A stretch of 64,000 nt of DNA from Acinetobacter sp. WCHA45 (GCF_002165255.2 NZ_CP028561.1:2604001-2668000); one strand, 5' to 3'. Shown: positions 9,701 to 19,391, numbered from the stretch's first letter. Numbers and translations: made by a program. Notes: a model not told the origin generated them from the letters alone.

Positions 9701-11113
9701 TTATTCGATACGTTCGCCATGTTGGCTAAGGTCGAGACCCATGCGCTCATCATCAGCACTTACGCGGATACCAATCACAAGATCAATCACTTTAAGGATA
9801 ATGAAAGTCACTACTGCGCTATATACCATCGTTGCGACTACACCTTCAAGTTGTACTTTTAGTTGTTCGATGATTGTTGGAGCAAGCGCAACATTAGCAG
9901 CTTTAATGATTTCATCACTGTAGAACACACCAGTAAGAATCGCACCAACGATACCACCAACTGCGTGTAGACCGAAAGCATCCAATGCATCATCTGCTTT
10001 AAGCAGACGTTTAAGTGCTGTAATACCCCAGAAGCACACTACACCACCGATTAAGCCCATGATTAATGCACCACCCACACCAACGAAACCAGCAGCAGGA
10101 GTGATTACAACCAAACCAGCAACCGCACCTGATGCACCACCAAGTACTGAAGCCTTACCACGAACTAGACGTTCAACAATCAACCAAGAGAATGCAGCAG
10201 CGGCAGCGGCAACTTGAGTTACAAGAATTGCCATACTTGCACGAGCGCCAGCACCTAAAGCACTACCACCGTTAAAGCCAAACCAACCTACCCAAATTAA
10301 GCTTGCGCCAATCACAGTGAGAGTAAGGTTGTGCGGTGCCATTGATTCGCGACCTAGACCAGCACGTTTACCCAACATGTACGCAGCCACTAAACCAGCT
10401 ACACCTGCGTTGATATGTACAACTGTACCGCCTGCAAAATCTAAAGCACCAGCTTTGAATAACCAACCATCAGCAGCCCAAACCCAGTGAGTAATTGGTG
10501 CATAAACCAAGATTACCCAAACTGCAATAAACGCCATGAATGCTGAATATTTCATACGATCAGCAATCGAGCCACTAATAATTGCAACAGTGATGATGGC
10601 AAATGTCATTTGGAAAATAACAAACAAGCTTTCTGGAATAGTTCCACTTAAGGCATCAAATGCCACGCCATTTAGCATTGATTTGGCAAAGTCACCGACG
10701 TAGGCACCTGAACCAGAGAATGCAAGCGAATAACCAACGATAACCCAAATTAAGCTGACTAGAATTGCTGCAGAAAGGCTAAACATCATGGTGCTGAGTA
10801 CGTTTTTCTTACGAACCATACCACCATAGAATAGAGCCAAACCAGGAATAGTCATCAACAGAACCAGTGCTGTTGAAACGAGAATCCAAGCTGTATCGCC
10901 TGTATCAACTTTTGCAACTGGTGCAGGAGCTGGAGCAGCTTCTACGGGAGCAGGAGCTTCTGCTGCTACAGTGACAGTTGATGCAGCCGCCGTATCAGAC
11001 GCTGCTACAGTTTGTTCAGCAACGGGTGTTGATGCAGTATCTTCTGCCCAAACCATCGCTGAACCACCTAAGAGTGCGCCAGATAGACTGAGCGCCATAA
11101 GCATTTTTTTCAT
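9701..11113 (-). CDS. amtB: Ammonium transporter AmtB
   Basis: Inner-membrane ammonium channel of the Amt/MEP/Rh family, gated by GlnK. It has 470 residues. A signal peptide (MKKMLMALSLSGALLGGSAM...AWA) is followed by an unusual Ala/Pro/Thr/Val-rich spacer of about 45 residues. The 11-helix core then begins at DTAWILVSTALVLLMTIPGL. Family motifs ALFYGGMVRKKNVLS and FAGGTVVHINAGVAGLVAAY (pore His) are intact. It lies 67 bp downstream of glnK, the classical glnK-amtB pair, and is probably expressed under nitrogen limitation. Confidence 0.96.
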   Translation of the reverse strand: MKKMLMALSLSGALLGGSAMVWAEDTASTPVAEQTVAASDTAAASTVTVAAEAPAPVEAAPAPAPVAKVDTGDTAWILVSTALVLLMTIPGLALFYGGMVRKKNVLSTMMFSLSAAILVSLIWVIVGYSLAFSGSGAYVGDFAKSMLNGVAFDALSGTIPESLFVIFQMTFAIITVAIISGSIADRMKYSAFMAFIAVWVILVYAPITHWVWAADGWLFKAGALDFAGGTVVHINAGVAGLVAAYMLGKRAGLGRESMAPHNLTLTVIGASLIWVGWFGFNGGSALGAGARASMAILVTQVAAAAAAFSWLIVERLVRGKASVLGGASGAVAGLVVITPAAGFVGVGGALIMGLIGGVVCFWGITALKRLLKADDALDAFGLHAVGGIVGAILTGVFYSDEIIKAANVALAPTIIEQLKVQLEGVVATMVYSAVVTFIILKVIDLVIGIRVSADDERMGLDLSQHGERIE

Positions 11114-11180
11114 TCGTGTCCCCCAACCTTATTTTGTGAGCTATTTCTCTTAATTCTAACTCAGCAAACTTTGTGCCAAT

Positions 11181-11606
<426 letters not shown>

Positions 11607-11794
11607 TCAGCAAGAGCTTTCTTTATAACCTATTTGGACGTCAAGATGTAGATATTCAATCGAAAATAAGTTTCATTTGCTCCTGTTTAACTGAATTTAG
11701 ATATCGGTGGCATCAATGCGTTGAACAGGGCTATGGGATTACTACAAGCAATGGTACACTTGCCTACAAATACATATAACCTATTGAGCGCTTC

Positions 11795-12022
11795 ATGATT
11801 GAAACTCTTTTACAAGCCATTCTTGAACAAGTTGATCAACCTAAAAAAGATTTAGAAAAAAATTTACGTGCTTTGCTCAATGAAAGCGTCGAAAAATTAG
11901 ATTTAGTCTCTAAACAAGAGCTAGAGCGCCAGAAAATAGCGCTAAATTTGGCAAACCAACGCCTCGCTGCGTTACAACAGCAAATGAGCACCCTAGAAAA
12001 AATGGTGCAAGATCAAAAATAA
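11795..12022 (+). CDS. ubiK: Ubiquinone biosynthesis accessory factor UbiK (BMFP/YqiC family)
   Basis: Small helical protein that helps assemble the soluble ubiquinone-biosynthesis complex with UbiJ. It has 75 residues. An amphipathic N-terminal helix (MIETLLQAILEQVDQPKK) is followed by a coiled coil (residues about 40-72, with KLDLVSKQELERQKIALNLA), the usual architecture and length. It lies 68 bp upstream of comM, the same arrangement as in other Acinetobacter. Confidence 0.88.
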   Translation: MIETLLQAILEQVDQPKKDLEKNLRALLNESVEKLDLVSKQELERQKIALNLANQRLAALQQQMSTLEKMVQDQK

Positions 12023-12090
12023 GCACTAGTTTAGCGCAGAGATCAACAAAAATGATTAAAAATAAAGCACCATGATGGAACAATAATAAA

Positions 12091-13578
12091 ATGTCTTTCG
12101 CAAAAATTTACACGAGGGGTTTATTAGGTTTACATGCCCCTCAAATCGAAGTTGAAGTTCATATCAGTTCAGGACTCCCCTCCTTAACCATTGTAGGTTT
12201 AGCAGAAGCCGCTGTAAGGGAAAGTAAAGATCGTGTTCGATCAGCAATTATCAACAGTGGTTTCTTGTTTCCAACCAAACGTTTAACGATTAATTTAGCA
12301 CCTGCAGATCTTCCTAAAGATGGCTCCCGCCTAGATTTACCGATCGCACTAGGAATTTTAATTGCTTCAGGTCAACTTCCTGAAAATTGTACTGACGGCT
12401 TTGAATTTATTGGTGAACTTGCATTAGATGGACATTTACGCCCTGTTACTGGAATATTGCCAATTGCGATGGCTTGCCAACAAGCCCAACACCGCTTATT
12501 GGTACCTACTAATAATCTAGAAGAAGCCAATCAATTTCCGCAGTTTGAAGTTTATGCTGCCAGTCATTTACAAGATGTGTGTGCACACTTTTTGGGCACT
12601 TCTCATTTATCAACCGCACCCAAACAAGAAAATTTAACAAGTACTCACTATCAATTTGATCTTGCAGATGTCAAAGGTCAATTACGTCCCCGTCGTGCAC
12701 TAGAAATAGCAGCAGCGGGTGGGCATTCTCTACTTTTCAAAGGTCCACCTGGCACAGGTAAAACATTACTGGCTTCTCGGCTACCTTCTATTTTGCCACC
12801 ACTTAATGCTCAAGAAAATTTAGAAGTCGCAAGTATTTATTCGGTTGCAAATGCTCAACATACTTTTGGACAACGACCCTTCCGTGCACCACACCATACT
12901 GCGTCAGCGATTGCACTAGTTGGAGGCGGTTCACAACCTAAACCAGGCGAAATTACACTTGCACATTTAGGCGTATTATTTTTAGATGAATTACCTGAAT
13001 TTGACCGTAAAGTTTTGGAAGTTCTCAGACAACCTCTAGAGTCGAAAGAGATCGTCATCTCCCGTGCGGCAAGACAAATGACATTTCCAGCGAATTTTCA
13101 ATTTATTGCAGCAATGAATCCATGTCCTTGTGGCTACGCATTTAATCAAGATAGCCGCTGCCAGTGCTCAGTAGAAAATATTCAACGCTATCAAAATCGT
13201 ATCTCAGGTCCATTATTAGATCGTATTGATTTACATATTGATGTACCACCTTTGCAGACCAAAGAACTACAAGATCAAAGTCCGACAGAAAGTTCTACAA
13301 TTGTGCGGCAACGCGTGATGAAAGCTTATGATAAACAAATGTTAAGACAGCAATGTTTGAATCAGGCACTTTCTCCAAATTTACTAGAACAATATGCTCA
13401 ATTAGATGAAAATTCAGCCAAAATCATCGAAATGGCTCAACAGCGACTTAATCTCTCAGCACGCGCCTATCATCGTGTACTTCGTGTTGCACGAACCATA
13501 GCCGACTTAGCTGAAAGCGATATCATTTTAACAACCCATTTAACAGAAGCCTTGTCTTATCGGGGTCATTCAACTTAA
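12091..13578 (+). CDS. comM: YifB/ComM-family AAA+ helicase, Mg-chelatase-like
   Basis: Hexameric branch-migration helicase that promotes integration of transforming DNA in naturally competent bacteria. It has 495 residues. The N-terminal YifB domain is followed by a Walker A motif FKGPPGTGKTLLAS (about residues 212-225), the family segment FRAPHHTASAIALVGGG, Walker B VLFLDELPEF, and a cysteine-containing segment NPCPCGY. A C-terminal helical domain ends RTIADLAESD. It is intact, so the strain keeps at least this competence gene. Confidence 0.95.
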   Translation: MSFAKIYTRGLLGLHAPQIEVEVHISSGLPSLTIVGLAEAAVRESKDRVRSAIINSGFLFPTKRLTINLAPADLPKDGSRLDLPIALGILIASGQLPENCTDGFEFIGELALDGHLRPVTGILPIAMACQQAQHRLLVPTNNLEEANQFPQFEVYAASHLQDVCAHFLGTSHLSTAPKQENLTSTHYQFDLADVKGQLRPRRALEIAAAGGHSLLFKGPPGTGKTLLASRLPSILPPLNAQENLEVASIYSVANAQHTFGQRPFRAPHHTASAIALVGGGSQPKPGEITLAHLGVLFLDELPEFDRKVLEVLRQPLESKEIVISRAARQMTFPANFQFIAAMNPCPCGYAFNQDSRCQCSVENIQRYQNRISGPLLDRIDLHIDVPPLQTKELQDQSPTESSTIVRQRVMKAYDKQMLRQQCLNQALSPNLLEQYAQLDENSAKIIEMAQQRLNLSARAYHRVLRVARTIADLAESDIILTTHLTEALSYRGHST

Positions 13579-13590
13579 AACCAGACCATA

Positions 13591-13621
13591 AAAAAGCGAC
13601 CTTATAGGTCGCTTTGGTTTT
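13591..13621. terminator. Bidirectional terminator between comM and the TIGR02001-type gene
   Basis: Stem AAAGCGACCT/AGGTCGCTTT (13593-13602/13606-13615) with a 3-nt loop and T-rich sequence on both strands. Confidence 0.85.
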
Positions 13622-13629
13622 TATTGTTC

Positions 13630-14418
13630 TTAGAAAGCGTAACCTAAACCCAAAACAACTTTATTTTTTTGCTTTGTTTCATCACGAGTATAGCCACCGA
13701 AGATATAGTCTAGACTCCAAGTTGCACCAGTATTACCTAAAGGATGTGACAATCCAAGAGTTGCGTGACGGAAAGCAAAATCAGTTTTGGTGACATCTCC
13801 TGCTTTAGCTTGGTAAGCTAAATACTCATCATCATCACCATAATAATAGGCCGCAACTTGTGCTTTACCTGTAAATCCGCCAGCTAATTTAGGTGCATAA
13901 GTTGCCAAGAAATAGGTGTCACCTTTATTACCAAAAGTCACATTATTTAATAATGTCTGAGCAGTAATATTAAAGTCTTTGTAGCTCAGTCCGACAATTG
14001 TTTCATAACCCGTTGATTCCCAGCCTGGATAGTAATAATAAACAGTCCCACCAATTTGATAGCCCAAATCTTTTGTGATTTTTCCTTTGTATCCTGCATA
14101 CAAATCATTTTCAAATGACTTCTTCTCTTCTTTTACATAAGTCGGTGAGGTATTAAAATCTGCATATGCAGCAGTTAAGGTCGAAAACCAGTATCCTAAA
14201 TAGAATCCACTATCATGTGTATAATCAAGCCCACCTTGTACTGCAGGTGTATCACTTTCAGGTGAATTTGTCATACCACGTAGATTATAACTAGATACTA
14301 CGTTTACATTGCCTGTAATCGTTCCTGGAAATGGTAGATTTGTTTCTTCAGCCAAACTTAAAGTTGATGCTGTAAATACCATCGCTAGAACTGTAGCTTT
14401 GCATGCAAATTTCATCAT
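13630..14418 (-). CDS. TIGR02001/Gcw_chp-family outer-membrane protein, paralog A
   Basis: Predicted secreted or outer-membrane beta-rich protein of unknown function. It has 262 residues from MMKFACKATVLAMVFTA, with a signal peptide to about residue 24 (SLA). The mature N-terminus TITGNVNVVSSYNLRGMTNS is the family hallmark (S-x-Y-x-x-RG). Alternating aromatic strands follow, and the C-terminal Phe fits an outer-membrane barrel. The start at 14418 is chosen over an ATG five codons earlier because GGGGGA lies between them at the right distance. It is paralogous to the next gene, with a shared leader and a sigma-54 promoter, so probably part of a nitrogen or other RpoN response. Confidence 0.85.
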   Translation of the reverse strand: MMKFACKATVLAMVFTASTLSLAEETNLPFPGTITGNVNVVSSYNLRGMTNSPESDTPAVQGGLDYTHDSGFYLGYWFSTLTAAYADFNTSPTYVKEEKKSFENDLYAGYKGKITKDLGYQIGGTVYYYYPGWESTGYETIVGLSYKDFNITAQTLLNNVTFGNKGDTYFLATYAPKLAGGFTGKAQVAAYYYGDDDEYLAYQAKAGDVTKTDFAFRHATLGLSHPLGNTGATWSLDYIFGGYTRDETKQKNKVVLGLGYAF

Positions 14419-14483
14419 ATTGATTTCCCCCATGATTTAGATATTCAACTGATTTATGTTCTAAATTGCATCATGATGAAATT

Positions 14484-14499
14484 TGCAAATGCTGTGCCA
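14484..14499 (-). promoter_or_regulatory. Sigma-54 promoter of paralog A
   Basis: Minus strand TGGCACAGCATTTGCA is a full match to the -24/-12 core TGGCAC-N5-TTGCA. It lies 65 bp upstream of the chosen start, giving a leader of about 50 nt. Confidence 0.85.
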
Positions 14500-14701
14500 A
14501 AAGTAAGAACCAAATTAGAATTAAATATAAGCTATTGATTGTTATTATTTTTTAAAAATATTTATTTTATTCTTCTATTAATCTATCTACCTCCAACGAT
14601 AAGAATGCGATAATAAAATGCATCTTTAAATATAGAGGCGCACATAATTAGCACCTATTCTGAATATAAAGTTTTCGCTTTTCTTTTCTAAGAATATATA
14701 A

Positions 14702-14729
14702 AAAAAGCCAGCATATAGGCTGGCTTTTT
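14702..14729 (-). terminator. Terminator of paralog B
   Basis: Stem AGCCAGC/GCTGGCT with flanking A- and T-runs, 25 bp past the paralog B stop codon on the minus strand. Confidence 0.85.
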
Positions 14730-14753
14730 AAAGGTTTATAAATGTTTTTTAAA

Positions 14754-15566
14754 TTAGAATGTTTTAGTCAAACTAAATAAAACACCTGTGTCATAAGGTT
14801 TTTTGTCATTATCACTCATACCTGAAGTACTTACATTTGTTCCAACAACATCAACTTCAGCGAGGATACCTAAGAAGTTATAATTTACGCCAACTTTGTA
14901 GTCGATATAATTATCATCTTCATGTGGACCACCAGCAACAATTTTTAGAGAATCTTTATTCTTTAATTTATTATACCCTACAGATGCTAAACCTGTTAAA
15001 CCTGTGCTTGCAATTGGTGCTGAATAACCTAAGTTAAAATACCAAAAATCATCCGTTCTGCCCCAGTAATCAGGTGAATAATTCACGCCTACACTTAGAG
15101 CATCACCTGCTAATAATGTTTCAGGGAAAGTCAGCTTACCAAATACTTCTGTAAAAGCTAAACCTTTCTTACCATTATATCCATTTACAGCATTAGATTT
15201 AGAACCTATATATCCATAATGAATTACACCTACATCGTAGGTTGGTTTAATTTTATCTGTTAAGGCAAAACTATTAGTAAAACCTAATGTAGCGTCAGTT
15301 TCAGTTGAAACACCAGGAATACCGAAATCTACACTTGAACCCCAAAGTGCTAAATACGCACCTGAAGTATGTGAAAATGTAAATCCACCTTGAATCGCAG
15401 GATTATTCGAAGATTGTGTCACACCACGAAAACGATAATCTGTTACAGCTGAAACATTGCCCGATGCAGTAATACCATATAATGAAGGTTTATCTTCTGC
15501 CATAGCAAAAGTCGAAGTCACAGCAAAAATACTTAACGCGATCGCCTTACATGCAAATTTCATCAT
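14754..15566 (-). CDS. TIGR02001/Gcw_chp-family outer-membrane protein, paralog B
   Basis: Second member of the tandem pair, 270 residues from MMKFACKAIALSIFAVTSTF, with a signal peptide ending near AMA. The mature start TASGNVSAVTDYRFRGVTQS carries the family S/D-Y-R-x-RG signature. The rest is beta-rich with many Gly and aromatic residues and a C-terminal Phe. The first seven codons and the ribosome-binding site (GGGGGAG) are nearly identical to paralog A while the mature parts have diverged strongly, so this is an old duplication that included the promoter. Ligand unknown. Confidence 0.86.
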   Translation of the reverse strand: MMKFACKAIALSIFAVTSTFAMAEDKPSLYGITASGNVSAVTDYRFRGVTQSSNNPAIQGGFTFSHTSGAYLALWGSSVDFGIPGVSTETDATLGFTNSFALTDKIKPTYDVGVIHYGYIGSKSNAVNGYNGKKGLAFTEVFGKLTFPETLLAGDALSVGVNYSPDYWGRTDDFWYFNLGYSAPIASTGLTGLASVGYNKLKNKDSLKIVAGGPHEDDNYIDYKVGVNYNFLGILAEVDVVGTNVSTSGMSDNDKKPYDTGVLFSLTKTF

Positions 15567-15630
15567 ATTGATCTCCCCCATGATGGATATTCGACTGAAT
15601 TTATGTTTTAAGTTGCATCACTATGTGAAT

Positions 15631-15646
15631 AGCAAATGCTATGCCA
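15631..15646 (-). promoter_or_regulatory. Sigma-54 promoter of paralog B
   Basis: Minus strand TGGCATAGCATTTGCT matches TGGCAC-N5-TTGCW with one change, at the same distance from the gene (65 bp) as in paralog A. Confidence 0.82.
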
Positions 15647-16290
15647 ACTTCTTTAAAGCACTATAAAACCTAGGTTTGATGTCACAGCTTTGTCATGAAA
15701 TATATAAAGAGAATAAAAAAGGGCTATTTAAGCGTTTTAAAATAGATTTTTTGATCCATTTTTAAGCAGAAAATAAGATTAGTAATTAAACCGCACAAAA
15801 ATAATGCAGCAATACTGCTCGACAATCGATCATTGTTAAACATTTGAAGTTTTGGCTTAAAAAGCGAGGAAATTCGCACAACATAAGTGCAACTTCTAAA
15901 AAACGAGCGCTTTTTGATACAAAACTTTTACCACTTATCGGGATGTCATTTTTTGCAAATCAACTCAATCATTTTTTAATCAATTACAAAATAACTCATT
16001 AAATTTGAAAAGAAATTATCAACATAGTCACATATTTTAAAAAGAAAATATCAAAAAATAATCAATTTTAATTACAGGAATTATATTGTATTTTTTATAT
16101 AAAAAACAATTATCTAATTTTAATTCATCTATTTTTTATACAAGAATAAAAACAAAAAATCTTATCCTATTTTTGTGTAAATTTAATTAAAATATTTTAA
16201 TAAAAATCTATCTTTTTTATGCATAACTTATACAATTGGTCAAAATTTCGATTCTGACCGAAATTAATCTTATTTATTATGAGACTACCT
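15647..16290. other. Long A/T-rich intergenic region upstream of the porin
   Basis: This region of about 640 bp separates paralog B from the divergent porin. Apart from the NtrC-like site I see only A/T-rich DNA, especially after 16000, which probably holds the porin promoter. No credible ORF or structured RNA was found. Confidence 0.5.
15875..15891. promoter_or_regulatory. NtrC-like enhancer site
   Basis: CGCAC-N7-GTGCA fits the NtrC dyad GCAC-N7-GTGC. It is about 230 bp upstream of the paralog B sigma-54 promoter, a plausible enhancer position. Assignment to NtrC is inference. Confidence 0.55.
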
Positions 16291-17616
16291 ATGCCAAAGG
16301 CAAAGAAACTAACATTAGCGGTTTTGATTAATGCCGCATTGATCTCCTCAACATACGCAAGCGAACAAAGCGAAGCAAAAGGTTTTGTTGAGGATGCAAA
16401 TGGTTCAGTATTGTTCCGCACAGGCTTTTTAAATCGTGATAAAAAAGACGGTTTAACAAATGACACAAGCTCAACTGCTCAAACTGCCATTTTTGATCTT
16501 CAATCAGGCTTTACAAAGGGTGTTGTTGGCTTTGGTGTTGGCCTAGTAGGTGATGCATCTTTCAAGCTTGGTGCGAATAATAATACGGGTAATCAAATGA
16601 TTCCTGTAGATGATCGTGGATTTGCTTATGATCATTGGGCTCGTGGTGGTGCCAATGTGAAAGCACGTATTTCCAACACAACCGTGACTTATGGTACACA
16701 GGTGTCAACACTTCCTGTCATGGCAAGTAATCAAGCCCGTTTAGTGCCTGAGTATTACACAGGTGTTTTCATTGAAAGTAATGAAATTCCAAATCTAAAT
16801 GTGGTTGCAGGTAAATTCACAAAAAACCAAATGTCAAACCAAATTAGTACCGATAAAGATGTGACAGGTCAAGGGCTTGATCGTGCAGTAGTTTGGGGTG
16901 CTAAATATAAATTTAATGATCAACTCAACTCATCGTATTATGGCTTAGATGTTCAAGATAAGTTAGAACGTCATTATGCTAATGTAAACTTTACCCAAAG
17001 CTTAAAAGACAAGAGTACCTTAACACTTGATGCCATGGGTTATCATACAAAATGGGATAAAGATGCACTCACTGATTCACATACCACAGATGATCTAGCA
17101 AACCGTAAAAACTCGATTTGGGCTGTTTCAGTGGGCTATGGCAAAGATGTACATAATGTCATGCTTTCTTATCAAGATAACACAGGTAATACTGGATATG
17201 ACTATGGCTATAATGCTGATGGTTTACAAAGTATCTATGTCCCTAATTCCTATTTAGGTGACTTTAATGGTAATGATGAAAAATCTGTCGGGCTACAATA
17301 TAACTACAACTTTAAAAATCACGGTTTACCTGGTCTAAACTGGACAACTGCATTTGTTTATGGTTGGGATATTGATATCGCTAAAATAACAGATCGCTCA
17401 AAAATCATTGACCAAGCTGAAGAACATGAGCTCTTTAACCAAGTCAAATATACAGTTCAAACAGGTACATTGAAAGATGCAAGCCTACGTGTTCGCTATT
17501 CTTACTTACGTTCAAGTGATACCTATAATAATGTTTCTGGTCAATATGTCAGCAATGTCATTGGCTCAACCAATGAATGGCGTTTGTTCCTTGATATTCC
17601 TGTGAAACTGTTCTAA
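16291..17616 (+). CDS. OprD-family outer-membrane porin
   Basis: Substrate-specific 18-stranded porin of the OprD (Occ) family, which imports small carboxylates or basic amino acids. It has 441 residues from MPKAKKLTLAVLINAALISS, with signal cleavage near TYAS. Family features include the N-terminal FVEDANGSVLFRTGFLNRDK, the loop-3 region with MASNQARLVPEYYTG, and a C-terminal DIPVKLF ending in Phe. An in-frame ATG four codons earlier (16279) is possible; neither start has a strong ribosome-binding site. The substrate cannot be told from sequence. It may be co-regulated with the neighbouring envelope proteins. Confidence 0.88.
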   Translation: MPKAKKLTLAVLINAALISSTYASEQSEAKGFVEDANGSVLFRTGFLNRDKKDGLTNDTSSTAQTAIFDLQSGFTKGVVGFGVGLVGDASFKLGANNNTGNQMIPVDDRGFAYDHWARGGANVKARISNTTVTYGTQVSTLPVMASNQARLVPEYYTGVFIESNEIPNLNVVAGKFTKNQMSNQISTDKDVTGQGLDRAVVWGAKYKFNDQLNSSYYGLDVQDKLERHYANVNFTQSLKDKSTLTLDAMGYHTKWDKDALTDSHTTDDLANRKNSIWAVSVGYGKDVHNVMLSYQDNTGNTGYDYGYNADGLQSIYVPNSYLGDFNGNDEKSVGLQYNYNFKNHGLPGLNWTTAFVYGWDIDIAKITDRSKIIDQAEEHELFNQVKYTVQTGTLKDASLRVRYSYLRSSDTYNNVSGQYVSNVIGSTNEWRLFLDIPVKLF

Positions 17617-17638
17617 TTCACAGCTTTATTTAAGTCAT

Positions 17639-17673
17639 AAAAAACCTCCATTGAATTGAATGGAGGTTTTTTT
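17639..17673 (+). terminator. Terminator of the porin gene
   Basis: Stem AAAACCTCCATT/AATGGAGGTTTT followed by T7, 23 bp after the porin stop. Confidence 0.9.
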
Positions 17674-17721
17674 ATCAGCTAGACTTTAAATCATAAAATC
17701 TAGCTGAATCTACTCAGAAAA

Positions 17722-18249
17722 TTACTTCTTAGCAGCTTCGATTGCTTTCAATACTTCAGCTTTTGCAACGTCAGCACCTTCCCACCCGCTGATTTTTACC
17801 CATTTACCTGGCTCTAAATCTTTATAGTGAGCAAAGAAGTGCTCAACTTGGCTAATCAATAAAGGTGGAAGATCTGTATATTCTTTCACATCTTTATAGA
17901 GAGGAGATAACTTCTCATGTGGAACTGCGATGAGTTTCGCATCGATACCACCATCATCTTCCATTTTTAATTTACCCACTGGGCGGCAACGGATCACTGA
18001 ACCCGCAGCAACAGGATGTGGAGTTACAACAAGTACGTCTAATGGGTCGCCATCTTCAGATAATGTATTTGGTACATAACCATAGTTAGCTGGGTAGAAC
18101 ATTGCTGTACCCATAAAACGGTCTACAAATAACGCATCAGAATCTTTATCGATTTCGTATTTGATTGGCGCTGCATTTGCAGGAATCTCAATGATGACAT
18201 AGATGTCATTTGGTGCGTCTTTACCCGCAGGAATATTGCTATAACTCAT
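17722..18249 (-). CDS. ppa: Inorganic pyrophosphatase
   Basis: Soluble family I inorganic pyrophosphatase that hydrolyses PPi and pulls biosynthetic reactions forward. It has 175 residues, standard for bacterial hexameric enzymes. The signature is [10 protein letters not shown] (active-site Asp residues) at about 65-75. The N-terminal [20 protein letters not shown] and the late GKWVKISGW segment are also typical. It is monocistronic in appearance. Confidence 0.97.
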   Translation of the reverse strand: MSYSNIPAGKDAPNDIYVIIEIPANAAPIKYEIDKDSDALFVDRFMGTAMFYPANYGYVPNTLSEDGDPLDVLVVTPHPVAAGSVIRCRPVGKLKMEDDGGIDAKLIAVPHEKLSPLYKDVKEYTDLPPLLISQVEHFFAHYKDLEPGKWVKISGWEGADVAKAEVLKAIEAAKK

Positions 18250-18365
18250 ATCAACACTCGTTTATCTTGTGAACTTAGATGTAAATCCAACAGATTATAG
18301 CGTGAATACCATAAAAATGATGCTAGATATGCTGAGCGTTAATGAATTTTATACTCAATATCGAT

Positions 18366-18779
18366 TTAGGTCAGTTTAATCGTAATCACAAACAGTAAAA
18401 TTGGACAAAATATTGAAAAAAACCAAATAATCGAACGTAAAGTAGCTAGATTCGCTAAATAACAGATGCCATAAATAATGCGAAATATAATATACGCCCA
18501 GCCTAAGCTGAGAATAAATTTCTCAGGCACAACCATATATTCAGCCATTAAAATTGCAGCGATAAATAAGGGCAAACTTTCAAAACTATTCTGTTGTACT
18601 GCATTGGCTCTTGCAGCTAGACCTGTCGTTTTCGCCAAAAAATCACGCGGATTCTGATTATCCTTTGCTTGGAAGCCACCTTTTGCTTTTGCAATTAAGG
18701 TAAAAACATATGGCAATAAACACGCAACGATAAGAATCAATATAATGCCGCTAATACCTTGCATGCTGATATCCATCAT
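18366..18779 (-). CDS. MAPEG-family membrane protein
   Basis: Small integral membrane protein of the MAPEG superfamily (relatives include microsomal glutathione transferase). It has 137 residues with four predicted membrane helices (about 8-30, 55-80, 85-105, 115-135). The segment RANAVQQNSFESLPLFIAAI is the family motif (N-x-x-E-x-x-x-x). The physiological substrate is unknown. It stands alone between ppa and a divergent membrane-protein gene. Confidence 0.85.
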   Translation of the reverse strand: MMDISMQGISGIILILIVACLLPYVFTLIAKAKGGFQAKDNQNPRDFLAKTTGLAARANAVQQNSFESLPLFIAAILMAEYMVVPEKFILSLGWAYIIFRIIYGICYLANLATLRSIIWFFSIFCPILLFVITIKLT

Positions 18780-18915
18780 TTGAAGTTCTTGTGATCATGC
18801 TATCATAACTTATAATTTATCAAACTTTCATTTGTGCTTGTTCAACAAGCACTGCTTTTATATATTCTGCTAGTTTTAAAAGTAGTTTTCTTTGATTCAA
18901 TCTCAAGGTCATGTT

Positions 18916-19308
18916 ATGCCAGCTCAAGATCAAAACAAATTGTTTGATGTTCTTGCTCAACAACGACAGCATCAGCTTTTAGTTGACCGCATTCTCAAAG
19001 TAGTGTTGCCCATCATCGCATTTCTACTCAGCGTGATTTGTGCAAACCTCAATTGGCAATCAACTTTGGGGACTTTCGCGATTCTCACACTTGCATTTTA
19101 TGCAGTTGGAATTAAAAGGCTCACACTTTGGCATTGGCTAACGATAGTTGTTCTCTACGTTTTTGCGGACAATTACTTCAGCTTTAATGGAATTGACCCA
19201 ATTCGGTTACGTTTTCAACTTGCGACCATGCTTGTATTTGTCGGCATTGTTGGGATTGGACGGCCTTATATTGATCGTTGGTTGATGAAATCAAATAATA
19301 CTCAATAA
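18916..19308 (+). CDS. Hypothetical small membrane protein
   Basis: Unknown function. It has 130 residues from MPAQDQNKLFDVLAQQRQHQ. A charged N-terminal cytoplasmic segment of about 30 residues is followed by four predicted membrane helices (about 34-52, 56-72, 76-92, 104-120). I use the ATG at 18916, which has AAGG nine bases upstream, rather than the TTG eight codons earlier. It ends at a strong terminator shared with fadD. Confidence 0.75.
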   Translation: MPAQDQNKLFDVLAQQRQHQLLVDRILKVVLPIIAFLLSVICANLNWQSTLGTFAILTLAFYAVGIKRLTLWHWLTIVVLYVFADNYFSFNGIDPIRLRFQLATMLVFVGIVGIGRPYIDRWLMKSNNTQ

Positions 19309-19314
19309 GCTCAA

Positions 19315-19348
19315 ATAAAAAAAACGCCACAATTGTGGCGTTTTTTAT
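19315..19348. terminator. Bidirectional terminator
   Basis: Stem AAAACGCCAC/GTGGCGTTTT with loop AATT and A8/T6 flanks. It ends the small membrane-protein gene on the plus strand and fadD on the minus strand. Confidence 0.9.
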
Positions 19349-19391
19349 TTCCAATAGCTCCCTTATTTTAAACGGAGGCTAAGTGAAATTC

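Larger units (their letters stand above)
14419..14753. other. Leader and spacer between the two TIGR02001-type genes
   Basis: Holds the leader and sigma-54 promoter of paralog A, then A/T-rich DNA, then the terminator of paralog B. The 80 bp next to the gene are clearly related to the leader of paralog B (15567-15646). No other gene is visible. Confidence 0.6.

Noticed and set aside
14638..14656. GGCGCACATAATTAGCACC as an NtrC site for paralog A
   Set aside because: The half-sites are direct (GCAC...GCAC), not inverted as NtrC needs.
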